From contig OU015493.1 in the NCBI GenBank assembly GCA_907164885.2, positions 57,486,302 to 57,550,301 of the forward strand: a stretch of 64,000 bases of DNA. Direction: 5' to 3'. The position numbers were made by a program, and so were the translations under genes. Below the pieces are notes generated by a model, which saw only the letters and a list, made by a program, of their open reading frames with translations, searched no databases and was not told the DNA's origin. Source of the stretch: Dolomedes plantarius (lineage: Eukaryota; Arthropoda; Arachnida; Araneae; Dolomedidae). The stretch's first letter is position 1, and each line of letters starts with the position of its first letter. This document shows positions 33,151-44,504 of this stretch, in pieces.

Positions 33151-33774
33151 AAATTCAACGACCTGTCAACTTGTTCAGGCAAGATGCAGAGTTGCTCCAA
33201 TGAAGTCTCTATCCATTCCAAGATTGGAACTCCTTGCCTGCAGTATCGGCGCTAGATTAGATACTGCACACAGAGTGTCACTACACAGAGTGTGAGTAAT
33301 GATCTAAAGTTGGAGAATGTATCGAAAATTTTCTGGTCTGATTCGGCAAATGCTTTGTATTGGATCAAAGGAACTGAAAATTGGACTCCCTTTGTTTATA
33401 ACAGAGTGCATGAAATTCGTTCCCTAACCAACCCTGAAGATTGGCATCACGTGCCAGGACATTTGAATGCCGCAGATCTTCCATCTCGTGGATTTAGTGT
33501 TGAATCTTTGGCTCAGACGAGATGGTGGGAGGATGTGGACTGGTTAGCAAGACCACCGGAGGAATGGCCGAAATCAATCGCAGTCCCTGATTTCGCTGTA
33601 ATCAATTCGGAAAAAGGAAAACTGTCATTAGCGCAGCTAATCATGCAGAAGCATCTGGGGGAAAACATAACAGATTCTCCTCGTACGATAAGCTTCTTAG
33701 AGTTACTGCATGGATGTATCGATTTTTCACAAATTGTAAAGTTGAAAAGTGTAACCGAATTACTGGCGCCTTAA
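33151..33774 (+). pseudogene. BEL RNase H / connection remnant
   Basis: SIPRLELLACSIGARLD in a shifted frame, then FWSDSANALYWIK with a catalytic Asp, then DWHHVPGHLNAADLPSRG match the RNase H domain of BEL elements, which removes RNA from RNA-DNA hybrids. WWEDVDWLARPPEEWP is the usual linker to integrase. A stop at 33772 and an intervening short out-of-frame stretch precede the integrase. Confidence 0.8.
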
Positions 33775-33894
33775 CACTCGAAGAGATAAATAAAGCAGAA
33801 GTCAGTGCTTAAAATTGTACAGAGCGAATCATTTTCAGGAACGGATGATAAACACTTAAAAGCGCTTTAGTGTTATGTAGATTCAAACGGAATT

Positions 33895-34306
33895 TTGAAA
33901 GTAAAGACCCGAATCTTAATGAGAAAAGATACAGAAAATTTCAGATATCCGACAATATTGCCTTCGCGTCATCCAGTTGCAGAAAAAATTATTCGGACCA
34001 GACATACTAAATTAAACCACGCTGGTGTTCAAATTCTGGTGAGTAACTTAAGAGAAGATTTTTGGATTCTTAAATATCGGAAAACCGTAAGAAATGTAAC
34101 TAGAACATGTGTACGATGTAAACGATTTAAATCATTCCCTAAACCGACAATCGAGGCACCCTTCCCAGAAGATCGCGTAAAGGAAGCTGCGGTGTTCGAA
34201 GTCGTCGGAATAGATTATGCTGGCCCATTAATTCTAAGAAAGGGTCAGAAAGCCTGGATAGTCATTTACACATGTGCTGTTTTCAGAGCTATTCCTTTAG
34301 AAGTAG
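33895..34306 (+). pseudogene. BEL integrase, N-terminal part
   Basis: A zinc-binding region is visible: HTKLNHAGVQ supplies the two His and TCVRCKRFK the two Cys of an HHCC finger. It is followed by the start of the catalytic core, VVGIDYAGPL, with the first Asp of the DDE triad. The frame is cut after RAIPLEVV by the 825-bp LTR-like insertion. The target duplication AGTAG marks the break and the remainder resumes at 35132. Confidence 0.85.
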
Positions 34307-35136
34307 TGTAGGCAATAAAATTACCTTAAAAAAATGGATGCATGCATGGGTTGGAACAAGCAAGGAAGACAAAGCATTGGCCTTAAACATACATTTATTT
34401 GATAACGCACAAATTTCAATTAAATTCTAATAGCTACTAGTACAATAATCTCTTTCATATTAACATTTTTACATATGAGAACTCAGAAGCAGAGGTAAAC
34501 TATATTGTCAAAGATGATTTTTAGAGTCTATGGGGAGGCACTTACTACAGCTGAAGGATGCAGCGATGATGGTGGCATCGACGACCGGGACCCAGAATCA
34601 TGTCATGTATAGGAACATCTTAGCGGGTTACTGGCACTTCTCCTAGAATATGAGGCAGACGAGACTCTCTATCATCTAAATTCTCAGGCAAAAAATAGTC
34701 TGAGATCGATCTGGACCTCCTCTCCTATTCCTTTCGTCTTTGGAGGGGCTGTTGTCCGTTTACAGGGGGGGCCATTCTGGCCCGCCATTTTCATTGGACA
34801 GTGGGCTGTTTTTCTTTCTGTAGTTCCTGCCCCAATTGGTTCCTTATTAAACAGCCTCTGTCCATAGTCTACGAAGTACCTCCCCACCATAATTTTATTT
34901 TGCAAAACAACTTTGACCCTTATCATCTGAAGTTTTTACTGTGGGCCATAAAATAACGACCATCCATCTTGTAATATTTAGACTTTAGATCGCTATCACT
35001 GGCCACACCGACAGCTATTCTTCTATTATCTCCTTGTTTACAAGCCTCTATTTACCCCTGCCTCTGCAGCCTTTATAATAGATTCGTTATTGGCCACACA
35101 CCGTGGGGAATTATACCATTCCACTTCTACAAGTAG
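34302..35136. mobile_element. Solo LTR-like insertion in the BEL integrase
   Basis: The 825-bp element (34307-35131) starts tgtaggcaataaaattacc and ends ttctaca. An exact 5-bp duplication AGTAG flanks it (34302-34306, 35132-35136). TG...CA tips, a 5-bp duplication and no internal coding region are what a solo LTR leaves. It aligns with the shorter copy at 21639-22083 at both ends; about 380 bp in the middle (34543-34922) are unique to this copy. No related internal region occurs in the window, so the parent element is unknown. Confidence 0.7.
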
Positions 35137-36003
35137 CAACTGCCTTAACGACGGACAATTTTTTACAAACATTTCGGAGATTTATTGCCCGAAGAGGTAG
35201 ACCAGCTATTGTCTATTGTGATAATGGAACTAATTTTACAGGTGCAGATTATTTGTTGAAACGAATCAACTGGAATATTATTTCCCAGTACAGTACAAGC
35301 CAAAAAATTGACTGGAAGTTCATACCTCCATCTGCTTCATGGTGGGGTGGATGGTAGGATCGTCTTGTTGGCATGATGAAAGGAACGTTTTAGGGCGGTC
35401 GTCCCTGAATTTAGAAGAAATGACAACCATCTTCTGTGACACCGAGAACATTATAAACAGTCGTCCAATAACTTATGATGACGTGAATGATCTCACCCCT
35501 CTCACACCTTCCACGTTTTTACAGGAACTCAAAGAATCTCGAACTCCTGATTTAGACAATTTAAATTCATGTCTCTCAATAAAAGACTCACTTATAGACA
35601 AAGAATTAGAGAAGATCTACGTAAAAGATTCCGAATAGAATATTTAGGAGATTTGAGACAATCATCTAAGAATGCTAAAAATAACAAACGAATCCAAATC
35701 GGAGATGAAGTTTTAGTTTCTAGCGACAACACCAAGAGATTAGATTGGCCTATGGACAGAGTTGCAGAAGTGTATCCTTCAAGAGGTGGTTATATCCGGC
35801 TTGTAAAAGTTAAAATGAATAATGGCGAGTTTCTTCGTCCTGTGCCTCGACTGATACCATTAGAAGTTACTGAAGAAGGTGTGCAACCCGACCTCGCCCC
35901 GGTCACTGACTCGTTTCCTGCAGATCGGACAATTGACAATGGGACTAATCAAGGTGATGTAGACTGTTCACCACCCGATCACGGACTTAGACGATCCCGA
36001 TAG
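35132..36003 (+). pseudogene. BEL integrase, C-terminal part and terminal domain
   Basis: The catalytic core resumes with LTTDNFLQTFRRFIARRGRP and YCDNGTNFTGA, holding the second Asp. At WWGGW a TGG-to-TAG type stop occurs, and the next residue, where the catalytic Glu is expected before RLVGMM, is Asp. Further shifts follow. The last segment (35569-36003) encodes IGDEVLVSSDN, DWPMDRVAEVYPSRGGYIR and RPVPRLIPLE, the BEL-type C-terminal domain. The stop is at 36001. The element is doubly dead as an integrase. Confidence 0.85.
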
Positions 36004-36068
36004 GATGATTATTGAAGCCTAAAAATAGGGTTTGAGTTTCTCTGGTTCGAAACTCAAAGGTGGGAGTA

Positions 36069-36446
36069 TGTTGTGGAATGCGGCATTTCCCCTGAATTCC
36101 GTTCTGCGCAAGTACGCACGGAAGAAGTGAAGTGAAGTGAAGAGTACATGTAACTTTGATGTTCTTTAGTTTAGTTTAGTTTTTATGTAATGTTCGCGTG
36201 TGTCAAATAGCCTGCCATGTTTTCGTGTTTATTCGTTAAAACTAAAGTGTAAATTCATGTTTTTAGTAATAGATGTCATTAATTAAACAAAGGTCGTCGT
36301 GATCCTTTGATTCATGGGTCTCAACTTTTATTTTAATGCGGAAACAACTACCCGGCCATAAAGATTTTCAGGTAAGACAAGTTTGTTTACCTAACTTTTA
36401 ATGAACTAGAAATTTAAGTGAAGTTTAAATACTGCTCGGGACACAA
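36069..36446 (+). repeat. BEL 3' LTR
   Basis: It starts tgttgtggaatgcgg directly after the purine-rich aaaggtgggagta and ends ctcgggacaca, matching the 5' LTR remnant. The 378-bp length is normal for BEL. It contains a GAAGT run (36121-36145) and agttt repeats near 36168. Confidence 0.8.
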
Positions 36447-38480
36447 TACAAATAATTGGGAGAAAACTTACTCTATAATGATACCAATATAATGATTTGT
36501 TTTCCATATTTAAAGAGGTATATCAACCGTTAACCTGAAGTTAATTCGGTAAGTTAAACTCCATCAAAATAAAGCTACCACAAACATACATCCAAATATA
36601 CTAACAAATCTTTTGCAAACGGATTGAAATATTAAAATGCATAGCTACGCCTGTCAATTATAATGTTTACCGTCAAGGGCTAGAAGAAGCGTTTTACTGC
36701 AGCCCTAAAATAATGTGGATAGTTTATCCCTCGTATTTATGAAATGACCGTTTCGCTCCTAACCAACCAACCTAAAACAATGGATATGGGGCATTAAAGC
36801 TGTAGAAGTAAAGAAGAGGGTAGAAGTAAAATAGCATTATCTCTAAGAAACGTCTTTTTATCTTGGAAAACTTAGATGAAGTTGATAGTCAAAAGAAAAA
36901 AAAACAAATAAAACTTTTAAAATATACAGACTGTTTATTACTTAACCCAACCTTACTCGATGAAATTTTTTTTTCCACCGGAGTCGAGAGGGCGAGGTGG
37001 GAGATGAGATCCAACAGAGAGATGCAAAAAAGCCCTATAAACAGGTATTCAAGGCTTCAAAACGGGGGTTGCTTGATGTATTTTTTTGGTGTAGAAAAGG
37101 GATGGAGTAAAATACCAGCAACTTTGGAAAACGCCCTCTCATATTGGGAAATAAGCATTCAACAATTTCTGAGGTTCTATGCGAACTGCCTCCGCATTAG
37201 TCCCCCCCTCCAAATAAATAAATAAATAAATAAAACTTAAATAAAATAAAATAAATTGAAATTTAGACGAGGTTGATCAGAGTCAAAAGAAAAAAAAATG
37301 TCAGAACATTTAAAAAAATGCAAAATTTTATCATTAACCCAGTCATACTCCTCAAGGGATGGAAAGGCAAGTAGTTTTAATTGTTGAAGGAAATAGACGT
37401 ATAATACTTGGAACTTTGTCAGCGATTGAAAATTTCAAACTTCCAAAAGGATATTAATAACTCATTCGCCCAAATTCGAAAGACACGAATCATTGACAGA
37501 TGAGAATAGAAACAAAGAAAAATGGGTTTATTTAGTGAAACGCGCTTTACTCGCCTTATTTAACATAACTTATTTAACAATAACATATAATTTATTATCA
37601 TTATAAGGGGCTGAATTGTTAGGACAAATAGTCCCCACAGCGCCATATATCCAAAGCTGGGGTATAAGCCACGTCGTATAAAGAGATGAACTGCGCTGGG
37701 GAACACTGCGATACTCTCTTGATCATATTATGTTCGAAACAGTGTGTATAAGCAATATATTGCGTTCCATGACAAAAATGTGGTTACCATGACATTAAGT
37801 TATACACTCCCCGAGACTTGGATTTATTTTGGTTACCTTTTCTATTGTATATTTTCTCAAAAACTGCCTTCTGACGACTATTGATTTGCAAGCACCTTTG
37901 AGGCTTAATAATTCGGAACATCAGCATACCGTATCCATGCGCTCATTTCCATAAAAATGTGTCTCTGCGTAGAAACGATATCCAACTAAATGTTGAAGGC
38001 CAGGACCAGGAGAATTTTATTAAGTATAAAGAAGTATGATTGCTACTGGCCTGAAGTTTCCCATATTATGTTAATAATTTGTGTTGACTTTGTAGAAGAA
38101 TTAAATTTTTAAAGTATCATAGATTAATTACCCCGAAATTTTCGATTGAACATTACTCTTTATCCCTTTTTGTCCGAGCTCTTGGTTTAACACATATCAT
38201 TATCAAAGAGAGAATTTCGAAATCATGCTAGAATAGTGCCTCACTCAAAAACCTCTTTTACTAGAGTTGTTTCGACATAGCACTATCTCCCTCTCACTCT
38301 CTATAAAACGCACTTTGTTCCTCCGCTCCGGAACGAATTCGAATCCTTCTCTGCCTTCGCAATTCGGGACGCCCATTCGATCCTCTCTCATAACTTACCC
38401 TTCTCGATGACTTGTAAAAACGGAAAAGCTGCTACCACTCTTTAAAATGACAAAAGCCTCCACTCCAGCGACATCTGGGG
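36447..38480. other. Intergenic DNA with one dispersed repeat
   Basis: The 100-bp repeat at 36975-37071 is the only shared element; an (AAATA)n stretch follows at 37214-37240. The open frame at 36863-37225 runs through that repeat and has no known domain. No other feature is recognised. Confidence 0.4.
36975..37071. repeat. Dispersed 100-bp repeat, copy 2
   Basis: It matches 23872-23972: accggagtcgagagggcgag, aggtgggagatg, agccctataaacagg and a terminal gggg block, with scattered substitutions. Function unknown. Confidence 0.55.
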
Positions 38481-38640
38481 ACCCAAACGCGTCCCCCCTA
38501 ATCGGCTTATGGGGAGTTCTTCCCTTAAACTCCCTCGCGGGTTCCTGGGACACGTGCCGGACAGGCTCGGCGGATGATTAAAACGTGACGTCAGTGTCCG
38601 GCATCTAGATCTCATCACAAAGGGGTCCCGTCGTCTTCAA
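38481..38640. promoter_or_regulatory. Candidate regulatory module with E-box, CRE and inverted repeat
   Basis: A GC-rich island carries a palindromic E-box CACGTG (38551-38556) and a palindromic CRE TGACGTCA (38586-38593). A perfect 9-bp inverted repeat TGCCGGACA / TGTCCGGCA (38555-38563, 38595-38603) encloses the CRE. No open frame explains the composition. Motifs this short can arise by chance; the cluster is what makes it notable. No target gene can be named. Confidence 0.35.
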
Positions 38641-38985
38641 ATGTTGATTTTTGACCTTAAAATTCTTAAAAGTTGCATCAGTTAATGAGAAAGAAAAATT
38701 TGCAGCTTATCAAACCATTGGTTTGAATCTAAACTGTGAAGGAATACGTAACTTAACTTTTTGGACTAGTGAGAGTAGTGTCATTGGATCATGGTGACAC
38801 AGCAGTGTCTGGGTTACATGCATAAGCAATGTCACGTCAAGAACAATTACGCACTTTCCTTTTTACAGTTATTCAAGAAAAACCCACTACGAATCACTGA
38901 GAAACTAAGATTGAGGAGGTTAGGCTTCCAAATCCGTTTGCTGTTGCGGCGAGCTGTCAGGATCCCCTCTGTATTCCGTAAATTT

Positions 38986-39172
38986 GTAAATTAGTTGGTT
39001 GAGAACGTTACGGTTATCTTTTGCCACACAAGGGCTAATTAGATGGAGCCTATTGCTTAAAGCCAATCCCGAACGGTTGCAAACATTCATGCCAAAAAGG
39101 GCACTCGAACCCACAGGCTCTTGTACCGAATGTCAACGCCCCAATCATTCGGCCATCATCTGGCGTAAATTA
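38986..39172 (-). mobile_element. tRNA-derived SINE, family B, copy 2
   Basis: On the minus strand the head reads atgatggccgaatg, with a B-box-like gggttcgagtgcc, and a body similar to the 6516-6688 copy (cggctttaagc-like block, tctaattagc). It is diverged. The 8-bp flanks gtaaatta (38986-38993 and 39165-39172) are identical. Confidence 0.65.
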
Positions 39173-39739
39173 CTGAAACCCAACTAGATGCAACAACTTC
39201 ATACCATGAAAATTTACCTCTGTGCTTGACGGCTCAAACAGCTTTGTTTTAAATGTGCCATTGTCCCACTTCAAACAGTCTATTAGAAAGGAATAGCGAA
39301 CAACATTAAATTTCACCCAAAACTGCTAAATTTTCAGTTCTCTTCTATCCAGTCTGTGGACTTTCTGAGAGGTGCCAATTATAATATTCCACCGGTTAAA
39401 AAGGTCTACTCTCAACCAGAAAAATTTTAACCGGATCTCTATTATTTGGTTCAGAAAAAATTGTTCATCTAGCGGCAATCTCCAAACAGGAAGAACTTAC
39501 AGATTTCTTGATAATCTCTGTTATTTAGCACCTTAAGCCCTGTTTTTTACCGGATAAAAGAACGGCATCTGATATTAGACTACATAAACACTAGCAATCA
39601 TGAAAACCATAAGGTAATTTCTGCGATTGGTCTGACCGTTGATAACACACTCAATATAATTTTTGAGTCCACTTTGAAGAATATATATACTAGTATCACA
39701 AGAAAAAAAGAAAAAGAAAATAATCCTGCTGAATTTTAA
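39173..39739. other. Intergenic DNA, nothing recognised
   Basis: AT-rich, no gene or transposon end seen before the Tc1 fossil. Confidence 0.4.
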
Positions 39740-39741
39740 TA

Positions 39742-41260
39742 CACTGCTTCACAAATGCTAAGGAACACCCAATTTACGTAAAACTGCGTTTCAGACAGCT
39801 GCGCAATCGCAGAAAAAAGTGTAGAGGGCGATATAAGGCAAGACCTCTGATGTGTACAAAAGGCAGTGCACCCTTTTTGTTTTTCCTTATTTATAATTGC
39901 AAGACGTAACATTTCCGGAAAGAAATCACGGTGTCTGTTTCTGAAGACAGTGTTATAAATTTTCATTTTTGATGGCGAATATGGATTGCAGAATGTCTGT
40001 AAGACATCATTTTAGTGCGTACGGTCGTGGTAGAGTAGTTGGACGTTTTGAGGCAGGGCAAAGTATCAAGTCGCCACAGCAATAGGCGTGTTGAAGGGTG
40101 TGATCTCGCAGTTAAAAAAAGGCCACTGGAAGTGCTGGACGAAAGCATGCTGGAGGCCGTGGGAGAACCATCAATCAAGAGGATATATATGTCTCCCTAG
40201 TGGGAAAAAGGAACAGAAATGCTACTCCTGGCCAGATAGCTGCAGACTTTGCCAACGCTATTGGCACTCACATATCTGCGAGAACCATTTCCCGGCGATA
40301 AAAAAAATAATGTTGACTTATGTGCAAGGAAGCTTATTACATGCATTCTGCTACGAGTACACCATCGTCGGGAAAGATTAAGTTGGTGTAAGGAGCATGT
40401 TCGTTGGGGTCAGCGACAGTGATCCAGGGTCCTGTTCTCTGATGAATCCCGCTTCACCATCAGGATAGATTCTGGACACCAGCTAGTGTGGAGGGAGGGG
40501 AACTCATTACTATCAACAGAATGTCCAGGAAACTGCTCTCTAAGGCCGAGGTGTAATTGTGTGGGCAGGTATCATGCACAGTGGCAGAACTCCTTTTCAC
40601 ATCTTTGACGAAAGCACTGTAACATCACAGCGATGTTGCACTGAAATTCTTCTGGGTCATGTCCGTCTTTACATGCTGCAGTTGGTCCAGACTGTCTGTT
40701 CATGGATGACAATGTACGCTCACGTTTGACAGCTGAAGTGTCCGACACACTAACAGGGGAAGCTATTCAGAGTTGACATAACCTGCATATTCCTCGGACC
40801 TCAATCCCATAGAGCACGCTTGGAATGCACTCGGTAGATGTAATTCTCAAAGAAAAAACTCTCCTTGAACCATACAGGAACTTAAAATAGTTCTGGGAGA
40901 CGAATGGGAGAGAATTCCCCAAGTTTTCCTTAGCTGTGTAGTGGGGGATTGCACGCAGAACAGATGCCAAATGCGCATCAGTGCCAGAGGTGGTCGCACT
41001 CCATACTGGTGGACTCATATCTGTCCTTATTTCGAGCAATACGAGCATTTTTCGGTAACTGCTGAACATTGCTGTAACGAGCATATTATTTTCTTTTGCA
41101 TATTTTGCTTTGCCACGTGGCAATATCTGTACCATTTTGCATAATAAAGATACTTCAGAACCTCTATTAAATATGTACTAAGTCTCATTTTTTTTAAACG
41201 ATGTCTTTCATTATTTATGGCGAAAAATGGTCTCTGTTCCTTAGCAATTATCAAGCAGTG
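39742..41260 (+). mobile_element. Fossil Tc1-family transposon
   Basis: Inverted ends cactgcttcacaaatgctaa and, inward from the right, cactgcttgataattgctaa (3 mismatches in 26 bp) bound 1,519 bp with TA outside both (39740-39741, 41261-41262). The interior is a Tc1 transposase gene shattered by stops and shifts. It is older than, and a different subfamily from, the intact Tc1 at 25608. Confidence 0.8.
39990..41090 (+). pseudogene. Tc1 transposase, heavily degraded
   Basis: Fragments in changing frames can be read in the right order: an N-terminal helix-turn-helix piece (GRGRVVGRFEAGQSI), the first catalytic region VLFSDESRFTIRIDSGH, a second catalytic region with FMDDNVRSR, and a C-terminal RGGRTPYWW motif near 40990. 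At least five stops or shifts lie between. It cannot encode an active enzyme. Limits are approximate. Confidence 0.75.
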
Positions 41261-41262
41261 TA

Positions 41263-42835
41263 TTATTTTACACTAAAAACTTTGTTTGAACATTTACAAT
41301 CTACAAGTCTTTGTTTCAGAGCAATGCACTGCCAAAATATTATTAATTAAATAATATTGATCATATTGGTTATAAATTATTTAAAAATAGACTTAAACTT
41401 AAAGATAGAAACTTAAAGATAGAATAGAAACTTAAAGATAGTTCGTCAACAAACATTTGGAGACAGTTTATGAATTACCTCGTAAAGTAAAGTTTGAGTC
41501 TAGTTCCATTTTGTCTGCTGAGAACAGACAAAATTTAGGTAAAGCATTAAAAAATACGAACTATGAGTTTGACACCAATTGTAATGAAATATTTGAAAAA
41601 GATAGACAATACGGAAGAAGTGTAGAGAAATATAAGCAGTTTGAAATTGATACGCGGCCAATGGAATGTTATCATTTCTATCTGTGTGAGATCCGTTTAG
41701 GCGGGATTTAAAAATTCTTAATTTTAGCAATTTTACCTGATAAAAGCTCGCAGAAAATTTTTTTTTACTGTGATGGAACTTGAAGGAACTTCTACTTACA
41801 AGACAGCTAATTCCTTACACAATATCTTTGTTTATGGAAACTTTATTAACCTTGATTAAAATAAATAAATAGTATCAAGTCTTAACTAGACGATAGACAA
41901 GAACCGAATATTAAAAGATTATTTTGAATATCAGAAAAACTACGGAAGTCTGATAGATTTTCTCTTCATAAATTGTTTACAGTCGAAACAAAGTTTCTAG
42001 TTGCTCTTTGTTCCTATATCAAATGATGGGATATGAATCTGACAGGTGAAGTCTAAAGTCAAAAGATTATTTTCAAAGATCTTTTGACAAACGTTAAAGA
42101 TGCACTCTTTCTCTGTTTAAGATATTCTTTTCTCTGTTACCTTTAACATTTTTTTTCACCAAAACTCTAATTTACTTCTCAGTTTCCGAAACTTTAAGAA
42201 ATATTAATAATCCATTGTAAATCTTTTTTTCCCTTTCTGAAAAGGAAAAATTGTCTGTATTCTTTCAATGCGTCATTAAAAAATTCGGACTTTTTTTTTT
42301 ACCCCAGAGAGAGTTTTATATATTTATATTCATCTGTTTCGTGTAGAGTCGGTTAGTATTGTAAAAGAATTTCGCAATGCATAAGTTCTCTTATTCATCT
42401 CTTTTCTTAAATAAATGATGTTTACACTTTCGAAGGGGGCATGACTGGTTTCTTGAGTGATACTTCCCCAAAGACGTGGTGATGTCTTCAGTCTAGGAAA
42501 ATGTTTCAGTTTATTCAAAAAGTAATGACCGCTTAAAATCTTTTAATCGTGAAACGTTTTGGAGTATGGCTCAAAGGAATATGGGTATGTATAAAGGAAT
42601 ATGGGTATGGTGAGTTCAGGAGAGTTACTGCACAACTGGAATAGATTTTCTTGATGTCCAACCATTTTTCTGTTCTTTCAAAATCTTCAGACGAATTAAT
42701 AAATATAAATTATCTTTCAGGTAGCGCAATAGCATCCAAATAATTTATTGAACACAACCCTATTCACACCTTCCGAGAGTTAGAAAGATGATTTAGGCTC
42801 AATAAATTCCATACAATTTATTGTTCATAAGTGTA
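41263..42835. other. Intergenic DNA, nothing firm
   Basis: The open frame at 41457-41711 (84 codons, charged, no domain) is somewhat less repetitive than its surroundings but lacks splice or start context, so it is not called. A short duplication aaggaatatgggtatg lies near 42573-42609. Confidence 0.35.
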
Positions 42836-43180
42836 CACAGTAAAAATGAAATGCTGTTTCAGGGTGTAATGTTTCTGGGTAGCAAATTTACCTGTTTTGG
42901 GTATCCCCTATTTGCATCTTGAACATGCTTCCGTATCCCTATAGTTCCGTTTTTGTAATATACCTAAAACAGCATGGGCTGAAACTTATATATATATATC
43001 GGCAAACAATCTGGATGATTTACTATAAGCGCATGTATGCTGTTTTAGGTATAGAACAAAAATGGAAGTATAACTAGGAGGGTACGAAGCCTGTTTAAGA
43101 CACAAATATGTGAAACCCAAACAGGTATATTTGCTACCCAGAAACATTACACCATGAAACAGCATTTCATTTTTACAGGG
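42836..43180. mobile_element. Foldback MITE, TA-flanked
   Basis: Arms of about 145 bp face each other (42836-42980 and 43035-43180). Both begin with a gtaaaaatgaaatgctgttt core and continue with tgtaatgtttctgggtagca. TA lies on both sides (42834-42835, 43181-43182). The centre holds a short tata run. TA duplication suggests a Tc1/mariner-related MITE. Non-coding. Confidence 0.75.
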
Positions 43181-43182
43181 TA

Positions 43183-43666
43183 CATATGGCCTTAGGAGAT
43201 TACCAAGACAGATAGGTAAATGAAACAAAAATCAAGTTTTTAGGTCAACTTTTTAGGGTTGTTGTGGAACCCGGGGTTGAAGTGTAGTTCATACCCCCCC
43301 CCCCCCCCATGAACCAAAAATCGGAAGAAAAAGAGTTAGTCCAAGGTAAACTTCATCCACTATCTCCTCCCACTAGAAACGGGGATAGAGGGGTGGGGAA
43401 CTTGAAAGTAATATTAGTTGCGCCTGTGGTTGAGGGAGATATCAAACTCCTAAGAGGCCATTCAAGTATAAAAGTATGAAAACTGTCCTTCAATCATATT
43501 TTCTTTAAAGGAAGAACTGGGTCACGGGCTGGTTTGTCAAGGATAATAGTTTGGGAGTCGCTCGGCAGCTTCAGTAATTTTGTATTGTATCATTTTGATA
43601 AACCCTGGTGTTCACCGAAAATTCTTTTATTTTTAGTTTGTCTAAAAAATCTACTACTGTGGTGCA
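43183..43666. other. Intergenic DNA, nothing recognised
   Basis: It includes a C15 run near 43294. The sequence ending gtgcattggc is the left part of the insertion site of the gag-only element. Confidence 0.4.
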
Positions 43667-43671
43667 TTGGC

Positions 43672-44177
43672 TGTCAGACTCTCGTCTCCCATTCCTAAGT
43701 GGAATTGATGAACGTGAGTAATAGCGTCTTCAATGAACTCAAAAGAAACGCAAACAGGTGTTAAACGATATACACCTTTGGAGAAGTGCGACAATAGTTG
43801 AAAAATCCATGAACGGCGCGCTATGGATTGTCGGCACCTTGGAAAAGTCGGCAGGAAAGAAAATTCGTCATGGATGGTTCGAGAAGGCGCTGAAAAGAAT
43901 GGATAAATAGAGGCGCGAGTAACGAAGGAGGAGGAATAGATTCGGACTGTTGAATGGTCAACACGCTTACGGGAGACGGGGAGCTCGTGGGACTTTGAAA
44001 TAATGAGCCCAGCTCTCACGAGTATTTTTAACGTTCGTCGGAACGAAACTTTGTAAATAACGTATTTAACCAAGATTTTAATATGTTAATAAACCTCATG
44101 AACTAAGAGTTGACTCTACAATTATAATTCCTTCTACATGACAATGATTTGTCGGATCACGACGATAAAGGTTAACA
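43672..44177 (+). repeat. 5' LTR of the gag-only element
   Basis: Starts tgtcagactctcgtctccc and ends aaaggttaaca. A possible polyadenylation signal aataaa occurs within ttaataaacctcatg near 44089. Four substitutions separate it from the 3' LTR, three of them in the first 300 bp. Confidence 0.92.
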
Positions 44178-44178
44178 T

Positions 44179-44196
44179 TGGCGTAGTCGAATTAAA
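44179..44196 (+). other. Primer-binding site of the gag-only element
   Basis: tggcgtagtcgaattaaa starts two bases after the LTR end. TGGCGnAGTCGA-type sites are used by Gypsy elements of the 17.6/297 kind, which supports a Ty3/Gypsy ancestry; that link is from recall. Confidence 0.65.
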
Positions 44197-44498
44197 GAAC
44201 GTGGGAGGACCCCAGCGATACGGAAGGTATCAGGAAAAGATGATCTAGAGTACGAGAGTGGTGATAGATCTTCAAGGAGACGCAGTTTCAAGAGAAGTTG
44301 GATTCCGAACGAGTCTACTGGGCACGACTTCAGCGACAGATATTTACTCGGCAACTGGTCAAGAAAAAGGAGAAATTCAAGGTCGGAGTAAAGTGTGCAT
44401 CAACGACGTGGTTATATACTGAACTCTCTTGAACTGTGATCAAAGTGCGGCAGCGGAGAAAGATTAGAGTGACAGTTTTTCATCGAGGTGAAAAAGGG

Positions 44499-44504
44499 GT
44501 AAGT
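44499..44504 (+). promoter_or_regulatory. Possible splice donor in the element leader
   Basis: ggggtaagtg in the untranslated leader is a near-ideal 5' splice site. It may allow a spliced leader form of the element RNA, but no acceptor is obvious before the gag start. Confidence 0.25.

Larger units (their letters stand above)
29536..36446 (+). mobile_element. BEL/Pao LTR retrotransposon, decayed, with two nested insertions
   Basis: Gag, aspartic protease, reverse transcriptase, RNase H and integrase follow in BEL order on the plus strand, with the C-terminal domain typical of BEL integrases last. The 3' LTR is whole (36069-36446); the 5' LTR survives as a 75-bp tail (29536-29610) matching the 3' LTR end. 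Many stops and frameshifts break the coding region. A MITE (31050-31235) and an LTR-like element (34307-35131) were inserted later. No target duplication can be checked because the 5' end is lost. Confidence 0.9.

Noticed and set aside
41457..41711. 84-codon charged open frame
   Set aside because: No domain, no splice or start context, no polyadenylation signal; could be an isolated exon but cannot be supported.
43654..44073. 139-codon minus-strand frame, repeated at 47284-47547
   Set aside because: Both are antisense frames of the two LTRs of the gag-only element, and the 3' copy is interrupted earlier.
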